64,000 bases of DNA from Citrobacter sp. Cu233. Its GTDB lineage: Bacteria > Pseudomonadota > Gammaproteobacteria > Enterobacterales > Enterobacteriaceae. Position 1 is the first letter of the stretch; each line of letters opens with the position of its first letter. The stretch covers positions 16,688 through 80,687 of the forward strand of contig NZ_JAOWIF010000030.1 in NCBI RefSeq assembly GCF_030332225.1, written 5' to 3'. Of this stretch, positions 8,217 through 17,770 are shown one piece after another. The position numbers were made by a program, and so were the translations under genes. The notes below the pieces were generated by a model that saw only the letters and a list, made by a program, of their open reading frames with translations, was not told where the DNA came from and searched no databases.

Positions 8217-8276
8217 GGATGTCAATATCCCTTAGCGGGGGCGTACTGTTCAGAATAAAACGATTAGAGGATTGCG

Positions 8277-8660
8277 ATGAAAATTGCACACATGGCGTTA
8301 TGGACCCGGGATCTTGAGCGACAAGCCCGGTTCTGGGTGTCGTTTTTTGATGGTGTGATAAACGAAAAATACTGCAGCAAAACCAATCCCGGGTTTGAAT
8401 CTTATTTCGTCAACATTGGTGAGGACATTGCGATTGAGTTAATGACCAAACCGGGGCTGACCCACCCTGTACCTGACAATAACACTTCAGGGTGGGTGCA
8501 TCTTGCTATCTCTGTCGGTGGTACGGGGCATGTTGATGCTCTGGCGATACGCGCAAAAGAGCAGGGCATTCTGGTCTCCGGACCACGAACCACCGGTGAC
8601 GGGTATTACGAGGCCGTAATTCAGGACCCCGACGGTAATTTAATCGAGATTGTAGCGTAA
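8277..8660 (+). CDS. VOC-family (glyoxalase/bleomycin resistance fold) protein
   Basis: This single-domain protein of 127 residues has paired beta-alpha-beta-beta-beta motifs: KIAHMALWTRDL at the start, AIELMT in the middle, WVHLAIS opening the second half and IQDPDGNLIEIV at the end. His5, Glu (IEL), His (VHL) and Glu (IEI) sit where glyoxalase I-type enzymes bind metal. It could be a lactoylglutathione lyase-like enzyme or another VOC dioxygenase or isomerase; the substrate is not evident. Divergent from, and probably repressed by, the DeoR-type gene. Confidence 0.8.
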   Translation: MKIAHMALWTRDLERQARFWVSFFDGVINEKYCSKTNPGFESYFVNIGEDIAIELMTKPGLTHPVPDNNTSGWVHLAISVGGTGHVDALAIRAKEQGILVSGPRTTGDGYYEAVIQDPDGNLIEIVA

Positions 8661-8668
8661 TACGTAGA

Positions 8669-9580
8669 TTAGGCCGGATGACAAAACTGCCCGCGCAGGA
8701 TCTGTGTTAGAAGTTCAAATACCAGCCTTACTCTGGCCGGTAGCAGCGGGAGATGTGGCCGAAAAATATAGAGTTGCCAGGGCTGATAGTTAAGTTCTGG
8801 CAGCAGGTTAACCAGTTCACCATTTTGCAAATAAGGCCGGGCAGAGATATCTGCCAACTGCCCAACCGTTCTTCCCGCCAGGGTGGCGGCCAGTTCGCTC
8901 TCAATATCGGAAGCGATAAACACCGGGTTTGCCGGAAAGAAACTGTTGCCATCGGCAAACTGCCATGGCCAGACGCGCCCTGAATTACTGTTGGTCAGGG
9001 CACTGAGCGGGTAGTTATGTTGCAAATCCTGGCGGTTCTTTGGCTTGCCCATTTTTTCAACTAAGTGGGGCGATGCAACGATATTGACACCTACCGGGCA
9101 GATTGTTTTAACGATATAACGGTTATCCGGGACGGTGCCAATACGAATACCCATGTCGATCTGCTCGTCAATAATATTCAGATGTCTGCCGGTATTGTGC
9201 CACTCGATGCTGATTTCCGGATAACCGGCGAGGCCGTGCAGCAACTGGCGAATAATCTCACCGTTTTCGAATAGCGGGGGGAGGGTAATACGTACTTTGC
9301 CCGCTATCTCCTGCGGGTTGTGACGTTTACCTTCTGAGAATAGCGCTTCGCTTTCTGCCAGCAGACGCTCTGCTTTTGGCCAGAACTGCTGACCAAAAGG
9401 CGTCAACTTCATCTGCCGTGTATTGCGCAGAAACAACATTTCTCCAAGACTTTGTTCCAGCTCAGCAATACCTCGAGTGATTTGTTGGGGGGCCAGGCCG
9501 AGAGTTGCGGCAGCCTCTCTGAACTTCAGCGTTTCGGCTGCCGTACAAAATATCTTTAATGTGTCGAGTTTATCCAGCAT
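8669..9580 (-). CDS. LysR-family transcriptional regulator
   Basis: This 303-residue protein has a typical LysR helix-turn-helix at residues 1-60 (LKIFCTAAETLKFREAAATLGLAPQ) and a periplasmic-binding-like effector domain. The LAPQQITRGIAELE helix is less usual than the canonical SQPAVSR type, but this subgroup exists. It ends 8 bp from the VOC gene stop (convergent) and is divergent from the SDR gene, so it may regulate the SDR, CMD-cupin and alcohol dehydrogenase genes that follow. Confidence 0.9.
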   Translation of the reverse strand: MLDKLDTLKIFCTAAETLKFREAAATLGLAPQQITRGIAELEQSLGEMLFLRNTRQMKLTPFGQQFWPKAERLLAESEALFSEGKRHNPQEIAGKVRITLPPLFENGEIIRQLLHGLAGYPEISIEWHNTGRHLNIIDEQIDMGIRIGTVPDNRYIVKTICPVGVNIVASPHLVEKMGKPKNRQDLQHNYPLSALTNSNSGRVWPWQFADGNSFFPANPVFIASDIESELAATLAGRTVGQLADISARPYLQNGELVNLLPELNYQPWQLYIFRPHLPLLPARVRLVFELLTQILRGQFCHPA

Positions 9581-9756
9581 ACCGGGGGCACTTTTACGGG
9601 AAGATTATTTCGTCATTATATCAATATCTGGAATTCTGAAAGCATAAATGGTTCATATACGAGTGATAATTATGGCGTAATAATTATCTTCATTGAGATT
9701 CAGGGGGGCGTAATACCCCGGATGCATAACACTAAACACAATGAACAGGAGAGGAT

Positions 9757-10599
9757 ATGGTGCAACGTACATGGCTAATCACCGGCGTCAGCAGTGGGTT
9801 TGGTCGCGAGATGGCGCAGCAACTTCTTGAACGTGGTGAACGCGTGGTGGGAACCGTACGCGATCGCGCTAAAGTTAGCGATCTCCTGAGTCGCTGGCCC
9901 GTGACATTTGATGCACCGCAAGTGGATGTGACGGATAGTACTGCACTGCGCCACACAGTGGATAGTGCCTGGCAGCGCTATGGACGAGTTGATGCGGTCA
10001 TCAGTAATGCGGGATACGGCTTGTTTGGTGCTGCGGAGGAATTGAGTGACGATCAGGTCCGCCAGATGCTTGAGACAAATCTGTTGGGATCAATTCAGTT
10101 AATCCGCTGTGCGTTGCCACATATGCGAAAACAAGGCGGTGGACGTATCATCCAGATCTCCTCTTATGGCGGACAGGTCGCATTTGCCGGAAACTCCCTG
10201 TATCACGCGACTAAATGGGGTATTGAAGGATTTGTCGAGTCGGTTGCCCAGGAAGTTGCTGCGTTTGATATCGGAATGACGATTGTTGAACCCGGCGGCG
10301 CACGGACTGAATTCCGTTATGGTAGTGCCCAGATTGCCACACTGATGCCGGAATATGACGCGACACCTGCGCACAGTTTTCTGAAAATGCTTGATCCTGT
10401 GAATGGGCTTGCGCCTGGCGATCCGGCGCGTATGGCAGCGCAAATCATTGCCAGCGCCGACCTTATTCCTGCGCCATTGCGTATGGTTCTGGGTTCGCAG
10501 GCGCTGCTAAGTACGCTCTCGGTGCTGCGTCAACGCGTCGCTGACTTTGAGACCCAGCATGCGCTTGCGGCATCAACGGATTTCCCCGTTGGTGAGTAG
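9757..10599 (+). CDS. Short-chain dehydrogenase/reductase (SDR)
   Basis: This 280-residue classical SDR has a glycine-rich nucleotide motif TGVSSGFG (9-16), NAG at 84-86 and a catalytic triad Ser136, Tyr149 and Lys153 (YHATK). The long C-terminal region after residue 200 suits SDRs acting on larger substrates. The residue after the second strand is Arg (VRDR), favouring NADP(H). The ribosome site is ACAGGAGAGG. Divergent from the LysR gene. Confidence 0.88.
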   Translation: MVQRTWLITGVSSGFGREMAQQLLERGERVVGTVRDRAKVSDLLSRWPVTFDAPQVDVTDSTALRHTVDSAWQRYGRVDAVISNAGYGLFGAAEELSDDQVRQMLETNLLGSIQLIRCALPHMRKQGGGRIIQISSYGGQVAFAGNSLYHATKWGIEGFVESVAQEVAAFDIGMTIVEPGGARTEFRYGSAQIATLMPEYDATPAHSFLKMLDPVNGLAPGDPARMAAQIIASADLIPAPLRMVLGSQALLSTLSVLRQRVADFETQHALAASTDFPVGE

Positions 10600-10741
10600 C
10601 ACTTGCCGCAGCGCTATTCATGACTTGTCCTCATAAGTTTGTCCTTATTTAACCCTCTAATCGTCGATACGCTGAGCCTCTATAATTTTGTCGTTTTCAG
10701 CATCTGGCGGCAGAGACAGTCGCCTGTCCGGAGAATCGAAC

Positions 10742-11812
10742 ATGTCAAATCATTTGAATGCCAGACAGCTGGCAGTCGTCCCCATTGCAGCTTTCACCGC
10801 CACAGGACAGATAGATAAGCTGGAGGCCGCGCTTAATGCAAGGTTAGATGCAGGGCTAACCCTGAATGAAGTGAAAGAGATTTTACAGCAGCTTTACGCT
10901 TACTGTGGTTTTCCCCGTAGTCTGAATGGCCTGTCGTGCTTGATGTCGGTAGTGAATGGCCGTAAACAAAAAGGGATTGTGGATCCAGAAGGGGACTCCG
11001 CTACGCCGCAACCCGCTGACTGGAACAGCCTGCTGGCGGGAAGCCAAACGCAAACCCAACTGGTTGGACAGCCGGTTAGCGGACCGTTATTTGATTTTGC
11101 CCCTGCCATTGATACCTGGCTTAAAGCGCATCTGTTTGGCGATATTTTTCAGCGTGATGTGCTGGACTGGCCGACCCGTGAACTGGCAACCGTCTCTGCG
11201 TTAGCCGTACTGAGCGGCGTGAACAGCCAACTGAAAAGTCACTTTGCGATCAGCCTGAATGTTGGGTTCCGCCCTGAGCAACTTGTCGAGTTTATTACGC
11301 TACTTGAGCAGCACTGTGGTGCTGAGATTGCGGAAAATGCCCGTACAGTTCTTGATGAATGTGTTTCAGGAATACAGTCAGTTAATACCCCTGCAGGCGT
11401 CACGATGAACAAACAATTTGATGGCAACAGCGTCTTTCCCCGGGGAGAGAAAAATGAAGCCTACGCAAAGTATTTCACCGGGACCAGTTATCTGACCATG
11501 CTTTCAATGGAAGGCGTGGTGATTGGTAACGTGGCATTTGAACCTGGCTGCCGTAATTTTTGGCATATTCATCATCAGGGCGGTCAAATCCTGCTGGTGA
11601 CTGGCGGCAGAGGCTGGTATCAGGCGTGGAATCAACCCGCGCGAGAACTGAAAACGGGGGATGTGGTTCATATTCCGGCGGGAGTGAAACACTGGCACGG
11701 TGCTGCTCGTGATAGTTGGTTTGCCCATATTGCGGTAGAAATCCCGGCAGCAGGCGCATCGAATGAATGGCTGGAGCCGGTCGCTGACGCCGAGTACAAC
11801 CTGTTGCCCTGA
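10742..11812 (+). CDS. Carboxymuconolactone decarboxylase-like/cupin fusion protein
   Basis: This 356-residue protein has two parts. Residues about 15-230 hold two carboxymuconolactone decarboxylase-like (AhpD-fold) repeats, each with the GLTLNEVKEILQQLYAYCGFP or FRPEQLVEFITLLEQHCG pattern. Residues about 255-345 form a cupin barrel with the metal-binding signature WHIHHQGGQ and the second motif VHIPAGVKHWHG. Such fusions occur in oxidoreductase clusters, often called quercetin dioxygenase-like cupins. The start at 10742 (MSNHLNARQ) follows GGAGAA; an upstream in-frame start would add 18 residues unlike the family. A possible role is peroxide or aldehyde detoxification, by context only. Confidence 0.85.
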   Translation: MSNHLNARQLAVVPIAAFTATGQIDKLEAALNARLDAGLTLNEVKEILQQLYAYCGFPRSLNGLSCLMSVVNGRKQKGIVDPEGDSATPQPADWNSLLAGSQTQTQLVGQPVSGPLFDFAPAIDTWLKAHLFGDIFQRDVLDWPTRELATVSALAVLSGVNSQLKSHFAISLNVGFRPEQLVEFITLLEQHCGAEIAENARTVLDECVSGIQSVNTPAGVTMNKQFDGNSVFPRGEKNEAYAKYFTGTSYLTMLSMEGVVIGNVAFEPGCRNFWHIHHQGGQILLVTGGRGWYQAWNQPARELKTGDVVHIPAGVKHWHGAARDSWFAHIAVEIPAAGASNEWLEPVADAEYNLLP

Positions 11813-11854
11813 GCTATGCTGGTTGAGGTGCACTTTATCCCTGAGGAGATCTGA

Positions 11855-12907
11855 ATGGTCATGAATGTGAAGGGTTATGCCGCGCTGGCGGTGAAAGAAG
11901 ATCTGGTCCCGCACAATTTTGTTCGCCGGGATCCGCGTGAAGATGATGTCGTCATTGATATTTTATTCAGTGGGGTGTGTCACTCCGACATCCACAGTGC
12001 CTACAATGACTGGGGTGGCGCTACATATCCGATGGTCCCCGGCCACGAAATAATTGGCCGTGTAGTGCATGTTGGGAAATTGGTAACAAAATTCGCGGTC
12101 GGCGATCTTGCCGGCGTGGGGTGTATGGTTGATTCATGTCAGCACTGTAGCGCCTGCGAGCAGGGTCTAGAGCAATATTGCGAAGAGGGGAACACCCTTA
12201 CGTATAACGATACGGACCGTCATGACGGCCTGCCAACTTTCGGTGGCTATTCTGACAAGATTGTCGTGACCGAGAAATTCGTTGTGAGGGTGCCGGAAGG
12301 CATCGACTTACGTGGTGCGGCCCCGTTGTTGTGCGCCGGTATCACCACATGGTCGCCGTTACGTCACTGGCAGGTTGGGCCGGGGAGTAAAGTCGCTGTT
12401 GTTGGATTGGGTGGGCTGGGACACATGGCGATCAAGCTTGCTAAAGCATTGGGGGCTGAAGTTACGTTGTTCACGCGGTCGCCAGGCAAAGAAGCTGATG
12501 CCAGACGCCTGGGAGCCACTCATGTTGTGCTTTCAACAGACAGCGAGCAGATGAAAACTGCAGCGAATCAGTTTGACCTGATTATTGATACTGTTCCATA
12601 CGTACATGATCTGAACCCGTATATTCCAACGCTGGCGCTTAGCGGAACGTTGGTGCTGGTTGGGTATCTGGGGCCGTTGGATCCGTTCCTGAATACGGTT
12701 CCGTTGATCCTCGGTAGAAGATCCGTTGCGGGTTCGGTCATTGGGGGGATTGCGGAAACTCAGGAGATGATGGATTTCTGCGGTCAGCATGGCATTACTG
12801 CCGATGTTGAGGTTATCAATATTCAGGATATTAATACCGCGTGGCAACGGATGTTGAAAAGCGATGTGAAATACCGCTTTGTCATTGATATCGCGTCACT
12901 CAAATAA
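11855..12907 (+). CDS. Zinc-dependent NAD(P) alcohol dehydrogenase (YahK/CAD type)
   Basis: This 350-residue medium-chain dehydrogenase resembles E. coli YahK. Catalytic zinc ligands are Cys42 (GVCHSD), His64 and Glu65 (GHE), plus the LLCAG cysteine. The structural zinc is bound by Cys95, 98, 101 and 109. The Rossmann motif is GLGGLG. The C-terminal block DVKYRFVID is typical of this NADPH-dependent aldehyde reductase group. GAGGAG precedes the start. It follows the CMD-cupin gene by 42 bp and is probably in the same transcript. A terminator hairpin follows the stop. Confidence 0.9.
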   Translation: MVMNVKGYAALAVKEDLVPHNFVRRDPREDDVVIDILFSGVCHSDIHSAYNDWGGATYPMVPGHEIIGRVVHVGKLVTKFAVGDLAGVGCMVDSCQHCSACEQGLEQYCEEGNTLTYNDTDRHDGLPTFGGYSDKIVVTEKFVVRVPEGIDLRGAAPLLCAGITTWSPLRHWQVGPGSKVAVVGLGGLGHMAIKLAKALGAEVTLFTRSPGKEADARRLGATHVVLSTDSEQMKTAANQFDLIIDTVPYVHDLNPYIPTLALSGTLVLVGYLGPLDPFLNTVPLILGRRSVAGSVIGGIAETQEMMDFCGQHGITADVEVINIQDINTAWQRMLKSDVKYRFVIDIASLK

Positions 12908-12914
12908 ATGCAAA

Positions 12915-12936
12915 AAGACGCGGATATCCGCGTCTT
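12915..12936. terminator. Bidirectional terminator between the alcohol dehydrogenase gene and ynaI
   Basis: A perfect 22-bp palindrome (arms AAGACGCGGAT and complement) is flanked by A-run sequence on the left and TTGGTTTTGG on the right. The genes on each side converge. Confidence 0.75.
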
Positions 12937-12944
12937 GGTTTTGG

Positions 12945-13976
12945 TTAGTGGGCAGAAGGTTGTGCCTCGGCGTTATCCATATACAACGTCTGACTGGGGA
13001 ACGCAAAGTCAGCACCGTTTTCCTGAACTATTGTAATAATTTTCAGGTACACATCTTGTTGTACAGCAAGCCACTCCTGCCATACGGTGGTTTTCGTGAA
13101 GCAATACACCATGATATTCAGCGATGAATCGGCAAACTCATTAAAATAGACCAGCAGGGTTTGCTTTTGATCTATTCCGGGATGATTTTGCAGCATTTTT
13201 CTGACCGACTCGACAACTGCGCCAATTTTATCAGCATCTTCATAACGTAACCCGATCACCGTTTTTATTCGTCGATTACTCATCCGCCCCGGGTTTTCTA
13301 CACTTATGGAAGAGAAAATTGAGTTCGGCACATATAACGGACGGTGGTCGAAGGTATTTATTTTGGTCATTCTCCAGCCAATTTCAGTCACCGTACCTTC
13401 GATATTTCGGTCCGGAGAGCGGATCCAGTCACCGATGCTAAACGGTCTGTCGAAGTAGAGCATAATGCCAGAGAAAAAATTGCTCAGGATATCTTTACCT
13501 GCCATACCGACAGCGATACCGCCGATGCCGCCGAACGTTAACAGCCCTGACAAGCTCATGCCGAAATGCTCGCCGTACAGCAAGATGATGGCGACGACGA
13601 TCGTAATCTTAATGATGCGCGACATGATCCTCGCACTGGTGATATCTCTGCCCTTGTTAATCTGCGTTTTTTCAAACTGGTTGATGACCAGAAAGAGTTT
13701 TATCGTCAGGATCAACGCAATCAGCGAGGTACAGATAAAGTCGACCACGCTTGGGGAGATAAATTTCAGCTTATAACTATCGATGACGTTATTCGCAATA
13801 GTGCCAAACGTACCAATGATAATGGCATAAACAAAAAACTGTGCTGCATGGAATATGAATCCTTTGCAGTGTTTTTCACTACGATGAAACCAGACGCTCA
13901 TCAGGACTAACGCTGCGCAGCTGCTGAGAATTACCGTTAAATTAAACGCATTATTTATAAAAAGTTCAGCGATCAT
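12945..13976 (-). CDS. ynaI: MscS-family mechanosensitive channel YnaI
   Basis: This 343-residue inner-membrane protein has the E. coli YnaI length. The N-terminal half has several hydrophobic helices. The pore helix region shows [19 protein letters not shown], the MscS TM3 signature, followed by the beta domain ([16 protein letters not shown]) and the cytoplasmic vestibule. It gives a low-conductance response to hypoosmotic shock. It marks the return to the K-12 gene order after the accessory block. Confidence 0.95.
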   Translation of the reverse strand: MIAELFINNAFNLTVILSSCAALVLMSVWFHRSEKHCKGFIFHAAQFFVYAIIIGTFGTIANNVIDSYKLKFISPSVVDFICTSLIALILTIKLFLVINQFEKTQINKGRDITSARIMSRIIKITIVVAIILLYGEHFGMSLSGLLTFGGIGGIAVGMAGKDILSNFFSGIMLYFDRPFSIGDWIRSPDRNIEGTVTEIGWRMTKINTFDHRPLYVPNSIFSSISVENPGRMSNRRIKTVIGLRYEDADKIGAVVESVRKMLQNHPGIDQKQTLLVYFNEFADSSLNIMVYCFTKTTVWQEWLAVQQDVYLKIITIVQENGADFAFPSQTLYMDNAEAQPSAH

Positions 13977-14221
13977 GATTCTCCCTGGTAACTCCGTGTT
14001 AGCTAAATATCATCTGACATCCTTCATTAGCGGATATTTTACCCAGTTCAGGCTGTCAGATCATTAATCAAAAGGAGAGAGAAATAATACAATCAGCGTT
14101 ATTTTCAGGCGAAGAGTGCGCATGTCAAGTCTGAACGTGGTGTATGTAGCAGACAGTGAGTTGATGTCATGGTATTGTTACTGCAAAGTAACACGGTTTT
14201 CATCTGCAAAAGGACGGTACT

Positions 14222-14482
14222 ATGATCATGGCTAAGCTGAAGACAGCGAAGGGACGGAAGTTTCTGTTATGTCTGCTTGGGGTATTTATCATTGCGGCAT
14301 CGGTTGTGACGCGCGCGACGATTGGTGGTGTCATTGAACAATATGACATTCCGCTTTCCGACTGGACAGCCTCGATGTATGCCATTCAATCCGCAATGAT
14401 TTGCGTTTACAGTATGGTTTTTACTATTTTGCTGGCTATTCCGCTCGGTATCTATTTCCTCGGAGGCGAGGAGAAGCACTAA
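14222..14482 (+). CDS. ynaJ: DUF2534 inner-membrane protein YnaJ
   Basis: This 86-residue protein has two predicted membrane helices (about 12-32 and 52-78) and closely matches E. coli YnaJ, including the shared ATIGGVIEQY block and the GIYFLGGEE end. Function is unknown. The ATG follows AAAGGACGGT. Located between ynaI and uspE as in K-12. The 245-bp upstream spacer contains a small inverted repeat (GTTACT...AGTAAC) but no other gene. Confidence 0.92.
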   Translation: MIMAKLKTAKGRKFLLCLLGVFIIAASVVTRATIGGVIEQYDIPLSDWTASMYAIQSAMICVYSMVFTILLAIPLGIYFLGGEEKH

Positions 14483-14491
14483 GTACATGTC

Positions 14492-14518
14492 ATGCCGGAT
14501 GACATCGCCATCCGGCAT
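14492..14518. terminator. REP-like hairpin between convergent ynaJ and uspE
   Basis: The arms ATGCCGGAT and ATCCGGCAT enclose GACATCGCC and are followed by TTTT on the ynaJ side. The sequence is of the repetitive extragenic palindrome type. Confidence 0.75.
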
Positions 14519-14530
14519 TTTGCTACAGGA

Positions 14531-15481
14531 TTAATCGTCTTCTTCGTCGTCCAGCTCAATCGGGGTCTGGTACTGATCCGGTTTGATAACCAGCAGGTCG
14601 CAACGCAGATGGTCGATAACCTGTTCTGCGGTATTCCCCAGAAACGCAGCTGATATACCGGTGCGCCCAACGGTGCCGAGTACCACGATACCCGCCTGTA
14701 AATGCTCAGCTAAATCCGGGATGACCTCTTCAGGCAATCCTTTTTCAACGTGTGTAACTTTTTCATCAATACTGAATTTTTGGCGTAATGCCTTCATGGC
14801 CAGCAGATGTTGTCCACGGATGGCGTCGTTGTACACGCTGGGATCAAATTCAGGTAGCTCAATCGCAATGTTGATAGGCGTTACAGGATAGGCACCCACC
14901 AGGTGTACTTCGGTATGGTTAACCTGTTCTGCGAGCTGCAACGTTTCCTTGACCAGTTTTTCGTTGAGTGCATTGTGATATGCCTCTTCACTGGCGAGGT
15001 TTACCGCCACCAGTGCTTTACCACCTTCCGGCCACGGCTGATCTTTGACCATCCACACCGGGCTTGGACATTTACGCAATAAATGCCAGTCGGTTGGTGT
15101 GAAAATCACGGCTTCAAGGCGGTCGTGTTGGTGTGCCATTTTGAGCACCAGGTCATGCTTAGCACTGATAACTTCCTGGATGATGGCTTCGAAGGGACGG
15201 TTGTGCCAGACCACTTTAATATCAAGCGGGATCCCTGCTTCGATATAGTATTTCGCTTGTTCACGTATCCATGCCGTTCGCTGGCTGATGACCCCCTGAC
15301 GCATTGCCGTACGCTCGTCCGGCGACAGCAGGGTGGTCATCTCGTAGGAAAAGTCATAGATCGGCAAAAAGGCTTTAATTTTGCCACCAATCCGTTGATG
15401 CAAATAAACAGCTCGCCGTAATGCTGGTTGATCGTCCTGGTTTGGATCGATGACTACCAGCATGTTTTGATACATAGCCAT
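14531..15481 (-). CDS. uspE: Universal stress protein E
   Basis: This 316-residue protein has two Usp domains in tandem (about 3-150 and 155-305), as in E. coli UspE. The second domain has the Usp nucleotide signature [20 protein letters not shown]. It ends with an acidic tail ELDDEEDD. I chose the ATG at 15481 ([10 protein letters not shown]), which matches the E. coli start and has GGAGACC upstream; the frame is open eight codons further. UspE contributes to stress resistance and motility or adhesion control. It is upstream-adjacent to fnr on the same strand, but with a 627-bp gap. Confidence 0.95.
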   Translation of the reverse strand: MAMYQNMLVVIDPNQDDQPALRRAVYLHQRIGGKIKAFLPIYDFSYEMTTLLSPDERTAMRQGVISQRTAWIREQAKYYIEAGIPLDIKVVWHNRPFEAIIQEVISAKHDLVLKMAHQHDRLEAVIFTPTDWHLLRKCPSPVWMVKDQPWPEGGKALVAVNLASEEAYHNALNEKLVKETLQLAEQVNHTEVHLVGAYPVTPINIAIELPEFDPSVYNDAIRGQHLLAMKALRQKFSIDEKVTHVEKGLPEEVIPDLAEHLQAGIVVLGTVGRTGISAAFLGNTAEQVIDHLRCDLLVIKPDQYQTPIELDDEEDD

Positions 15482-16108
15482 ACAGGGTCTCCTTACAACT
15501 GTCACCGCAGTTTGTATTTAAAAGAGTAACCCAATAATGTCGATTGAAACAGGGGAGAACCTCTTGCCAGATCAATAAACTGGGGAAATCTCCAGCTTTT
15601 CCCCACATCCCGCTCAATTTAAACCATTTTCCGTTGTTTCTATTGTGCTTGCGCGCTGCACGGAAAAAGGTTGGGTGTGTGGACGTTTCAACTGCCCGGA
15701 TAACGGGTTGACCTCTGTTGATGCGGGTGAGGAAGCCTGGGATACCCGGCGCGATAAAGATGCTCACCCAAATACGTTTTCCTGTGCCTGTCACCGTTGC
15801 TATTGATGTGCTGACTTCTGCTATCCTGCGCCATTATCCCGGCGGACAATATTGGATAATTTATAGAAGTAAACGCCTGACCATGGAATTGTCTGGTTAT
15901 TTAATTGAATCACCTCAGAGGTTTTTTATGCTACCAGGCCGGAAAGCGTGTTTAACCGTAGTTATTGTGACAGCATTAATGATGGGGTATTTATATTGAG
16001 TACACTTAGAATATTTTATCTTTTAATTATGATCAGAGCAGAAGTGCCTTCTGCCAAACCATTAAATTGGGGTAATTTAGCAATTTGACAGAAGGTTAAC
16101 TGAGAAGG
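15482..16108. other. Expanded uspE-fnr intergenic region
   Basis: This spacer of about 630 bp is longer than I recall in K-12. It contains the promoter region of uspE, a possible 23-codon gene on the plus strand (15928-15999), and a 7-bp hairpin GCAGAAG-TGC-CTTCTGC at 16038-16054 downstream of fnr. Nothing else is convincing. Confidence 0.5.
15928..15999 (+). CDS. Possible 23-residue membrane microprotein
   Basis: ATG at 15928 is preceded by AGAGG at a good distance. The product starts MLPGRKACLTVVIV and ends MMGYLY: a short basic start and one hydrophobic stretch able to span the membrane. It resembles the general type of enterobacterial single-helix small proteins. I know no named homologue, and the frame also lies within a longer unlikely ORF. 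Treat as a candidate only. Confidence 0.3.
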   Translation: MLPGRKACLTVVIVTALMMGYLY

Positions 16109-16861
16109 TTACGCAACGTTACGCGTGTGTCCAGCAAGGACGGCCAGCGCGTCGCTATTCTCAATAGTGATATATTTACCTTTCACCGCCAGCATACCGC
16201 TTTTCTGGAAGCGACCGAGCAGGCGGCTGATGGTTTCAACCGTCAGACCGAGGTAATTACCGATATCACCACGGGTCATTGTCAGACGGAATTCGCGCGG
16301 AGAGAAGCCTCGCTGAGCAAAACGGCGGGACAGATTGTAGATAAAGGCCGCCAGGCGCTCTTCAGCATTTTTCTTCGACAACAGCAGGATCATGTCCTGG
16401 TCGCCTTTGATTTCGCCACTCATCAGGCGCATCATCTGTTGACGCAGGTTCGGCATTTTACCGGACAGGTCATCCAGGGTTTCGAAAGGAATTTCGCATA
16501 CCATTGATGTTTCCAGCGCCTGGGCAAAGCTTGGGTGATGACCGCTGCCAATCGCGTCAAAACCAACCAGGTCGCCCGCCAAGTGGAAACCGGTGATTTG
16601 CTCATCGCCTTGTTCGGTAATGGTATAGCTTTTAATCGTTCCGGAACGGATAGCATAGAGTGACTTAAGTTCGTCACCTGCTTTAAAGAGCGTCTGCCCC
16701 TTTTGGATAGGCTTTTTGCGCTCGATGATGTTATCGAGCTGGTCAAGCTCATGCTCGTTAAGTGTGAACGGGATGCAAAGCTGGCTGATGCTGCAATCCT
16801 GGCAATGGATAGCACAACCGCCAGACTGAATGCGCCGTATAATTCGCTTTTCCGGGATCAT
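16109..16861 (-). CDS. fnr: Global anaerobic regulator FNR
   Basis: This 250-residue CRP/FNR-family regulator carries an oxygen-labile [4Fe-4S] cluster. Ligand cysteines 20, 23 and 29 ([14 protein letters not shown] region) and Cys122 (SMVCEIP) are all present. The recognition helix has the [11 protein letters not shown] motif that reads TTGAT-N4-ATCAA. The start at 16861 ([10 protein letters not shown]) matches E. coli; the frame is open 26 codons further upstream. The upstream FNR box implies negative autoregulation. Its targets in this window include fnrS, whose promoter also has an FNR box. Confidence 0.97.
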   Translation of the reverse strand: MIPEKRIIRRIQSGGCAIHCQDCSISQLCIPFTLNEHELDQLDNIIERKKPIQKGQTLFKAGDELKSLYAIRSGTIKSYTITEQGDEQITGFHLAGDLVGFDAIGSGHHPSFAQALETSMVCEIPFETLDDLSGKMPNLRQQMMRLMSGEIKGDQDMILLLSKKNAEERLAAFIYNLSRRFAQRGFSPREFRLTMTRGDIGNYLGLTVETISRLLGRFQKSGMLAVKGKYITIENSDALAVLAGHTRNVA

Positions 16862-16880
16862 AGGTCTGCTCAAGCCGTAA

Positions 16881-16894
16881 TTGATATTTGTCAA
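16881..16894. promoter_or_regulatory. FNR box in the fnr promoter
   Basis: TTGATATTTGTCAA matches the FNR consensus TTGAT-N4-ATCAA with one mismatch and lies 20 bp upstream of the fnr start codon. E. coli fnr has the same site, used for autorepression. Confidence 0.85.
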
Positions 16895-17055
16895 TTTTAA
16901 CATCTTTTTGGGGAGCACGTAAGCCTGAGCTACTCCCAATAGAGAATAATTCAGGCATAAGCGAGTTGAATGTTTGTATCTATATGATTAACCGCACTTT
17001 ATTTGTGGGCGTATTGTGTAGAAGTGTGATGAATAAGGCATTAATTGCCTGGATT

Positions 17056-17571
17056 CTAGAGTAGCAGATAGCCTTCATGGCGCAATAACCACTCTTTTCG
17101 CTGCACGCCACCCGCATATCCCGTCATTGTGCCATTCCGTCCAATCACGCGGTGGCACGGGACGACGATGCTGACAGGATTGGAACCATTAGCCGCGCCA
17201 ACGGCTCTGGCGGCACCGGGGCGCCCCAGCTGTTCAGCCAGTTGTCCATAATGCATGACCTGCCCGCAGGGTATAGTACGCAACGCTTTCCAGACCTCGC
17301 GCTGGAAAGGGGTTCCCGCTGTTGCGGTTTCAAGCGTGTCTATAATGCTGAGATTTCCCGCAAAATACTCTGCCAGCTTATCGCTTAGCCCTCCGGGGTT
17401 TTTGGCAGCAATACGCTGATAACCCTCAGAACGATAATGAATATCCAGCAATTGCTCCATACGATCGCGATGTTGATCCCATTCAACCGCACGCAGGCGA
17501 AATTGCTCATCACAAATTACCCACAACGGGCCAAGGGGCGTTGCAATGATGTCTTCAAGTAAGTTCAGCAT
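17056..17571 (-). CDS. ogt: O6-alkylguanine-DNA alkyltransferase Ogt
   Basis: This 171-residue constitutive DNA repair protein transfers alkyl groups from O6-alkylguanine and O4-alkylthymine to its own cysteine. The acceptor motif VVPCHRVIG is present, with the helix-turn-helix segment [21 protein letters not shown] before it. The length equals E. coli Ogt. In K-12 it is followed by abgTBAR and mcaS; here smrA comes directly after a 199-bp divergent gap. Confidence 0.95.
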   Translation of the reverse strand: MLNLLEDIIATPLGPLWVICDEQFRLRAVEWDQHRDRMEQLLDIHYRSEGYQRIAAKNPGGLSDKLAEYFAGNLSIIDTLETATAGTPFQREVWKALRTIPCGQVMHYGQLAEQLGRPGAARAVGAANGSNPVSIVVPCHRVIGRNGTMTGYAGGVQRKEWLLRHEGYLLL

Positions 17572-17770
17572 CCGTTTCTCTCATTACAGGCGGGGTTACA
17601 CATTATCATGTCAGTGATAGTCGCATCTATACCCCCAAAAACGGATCTTAACTTGTGGGGGTAACGGAATGTCGAACGGTGCGTTATTGGAAATAACCGT
17701 AAACCGTTGTCGGTATAATAGTGCGCGGTTATGATAATGACCGTCGCAAGTAATCGCTGGAGGATGAAAC

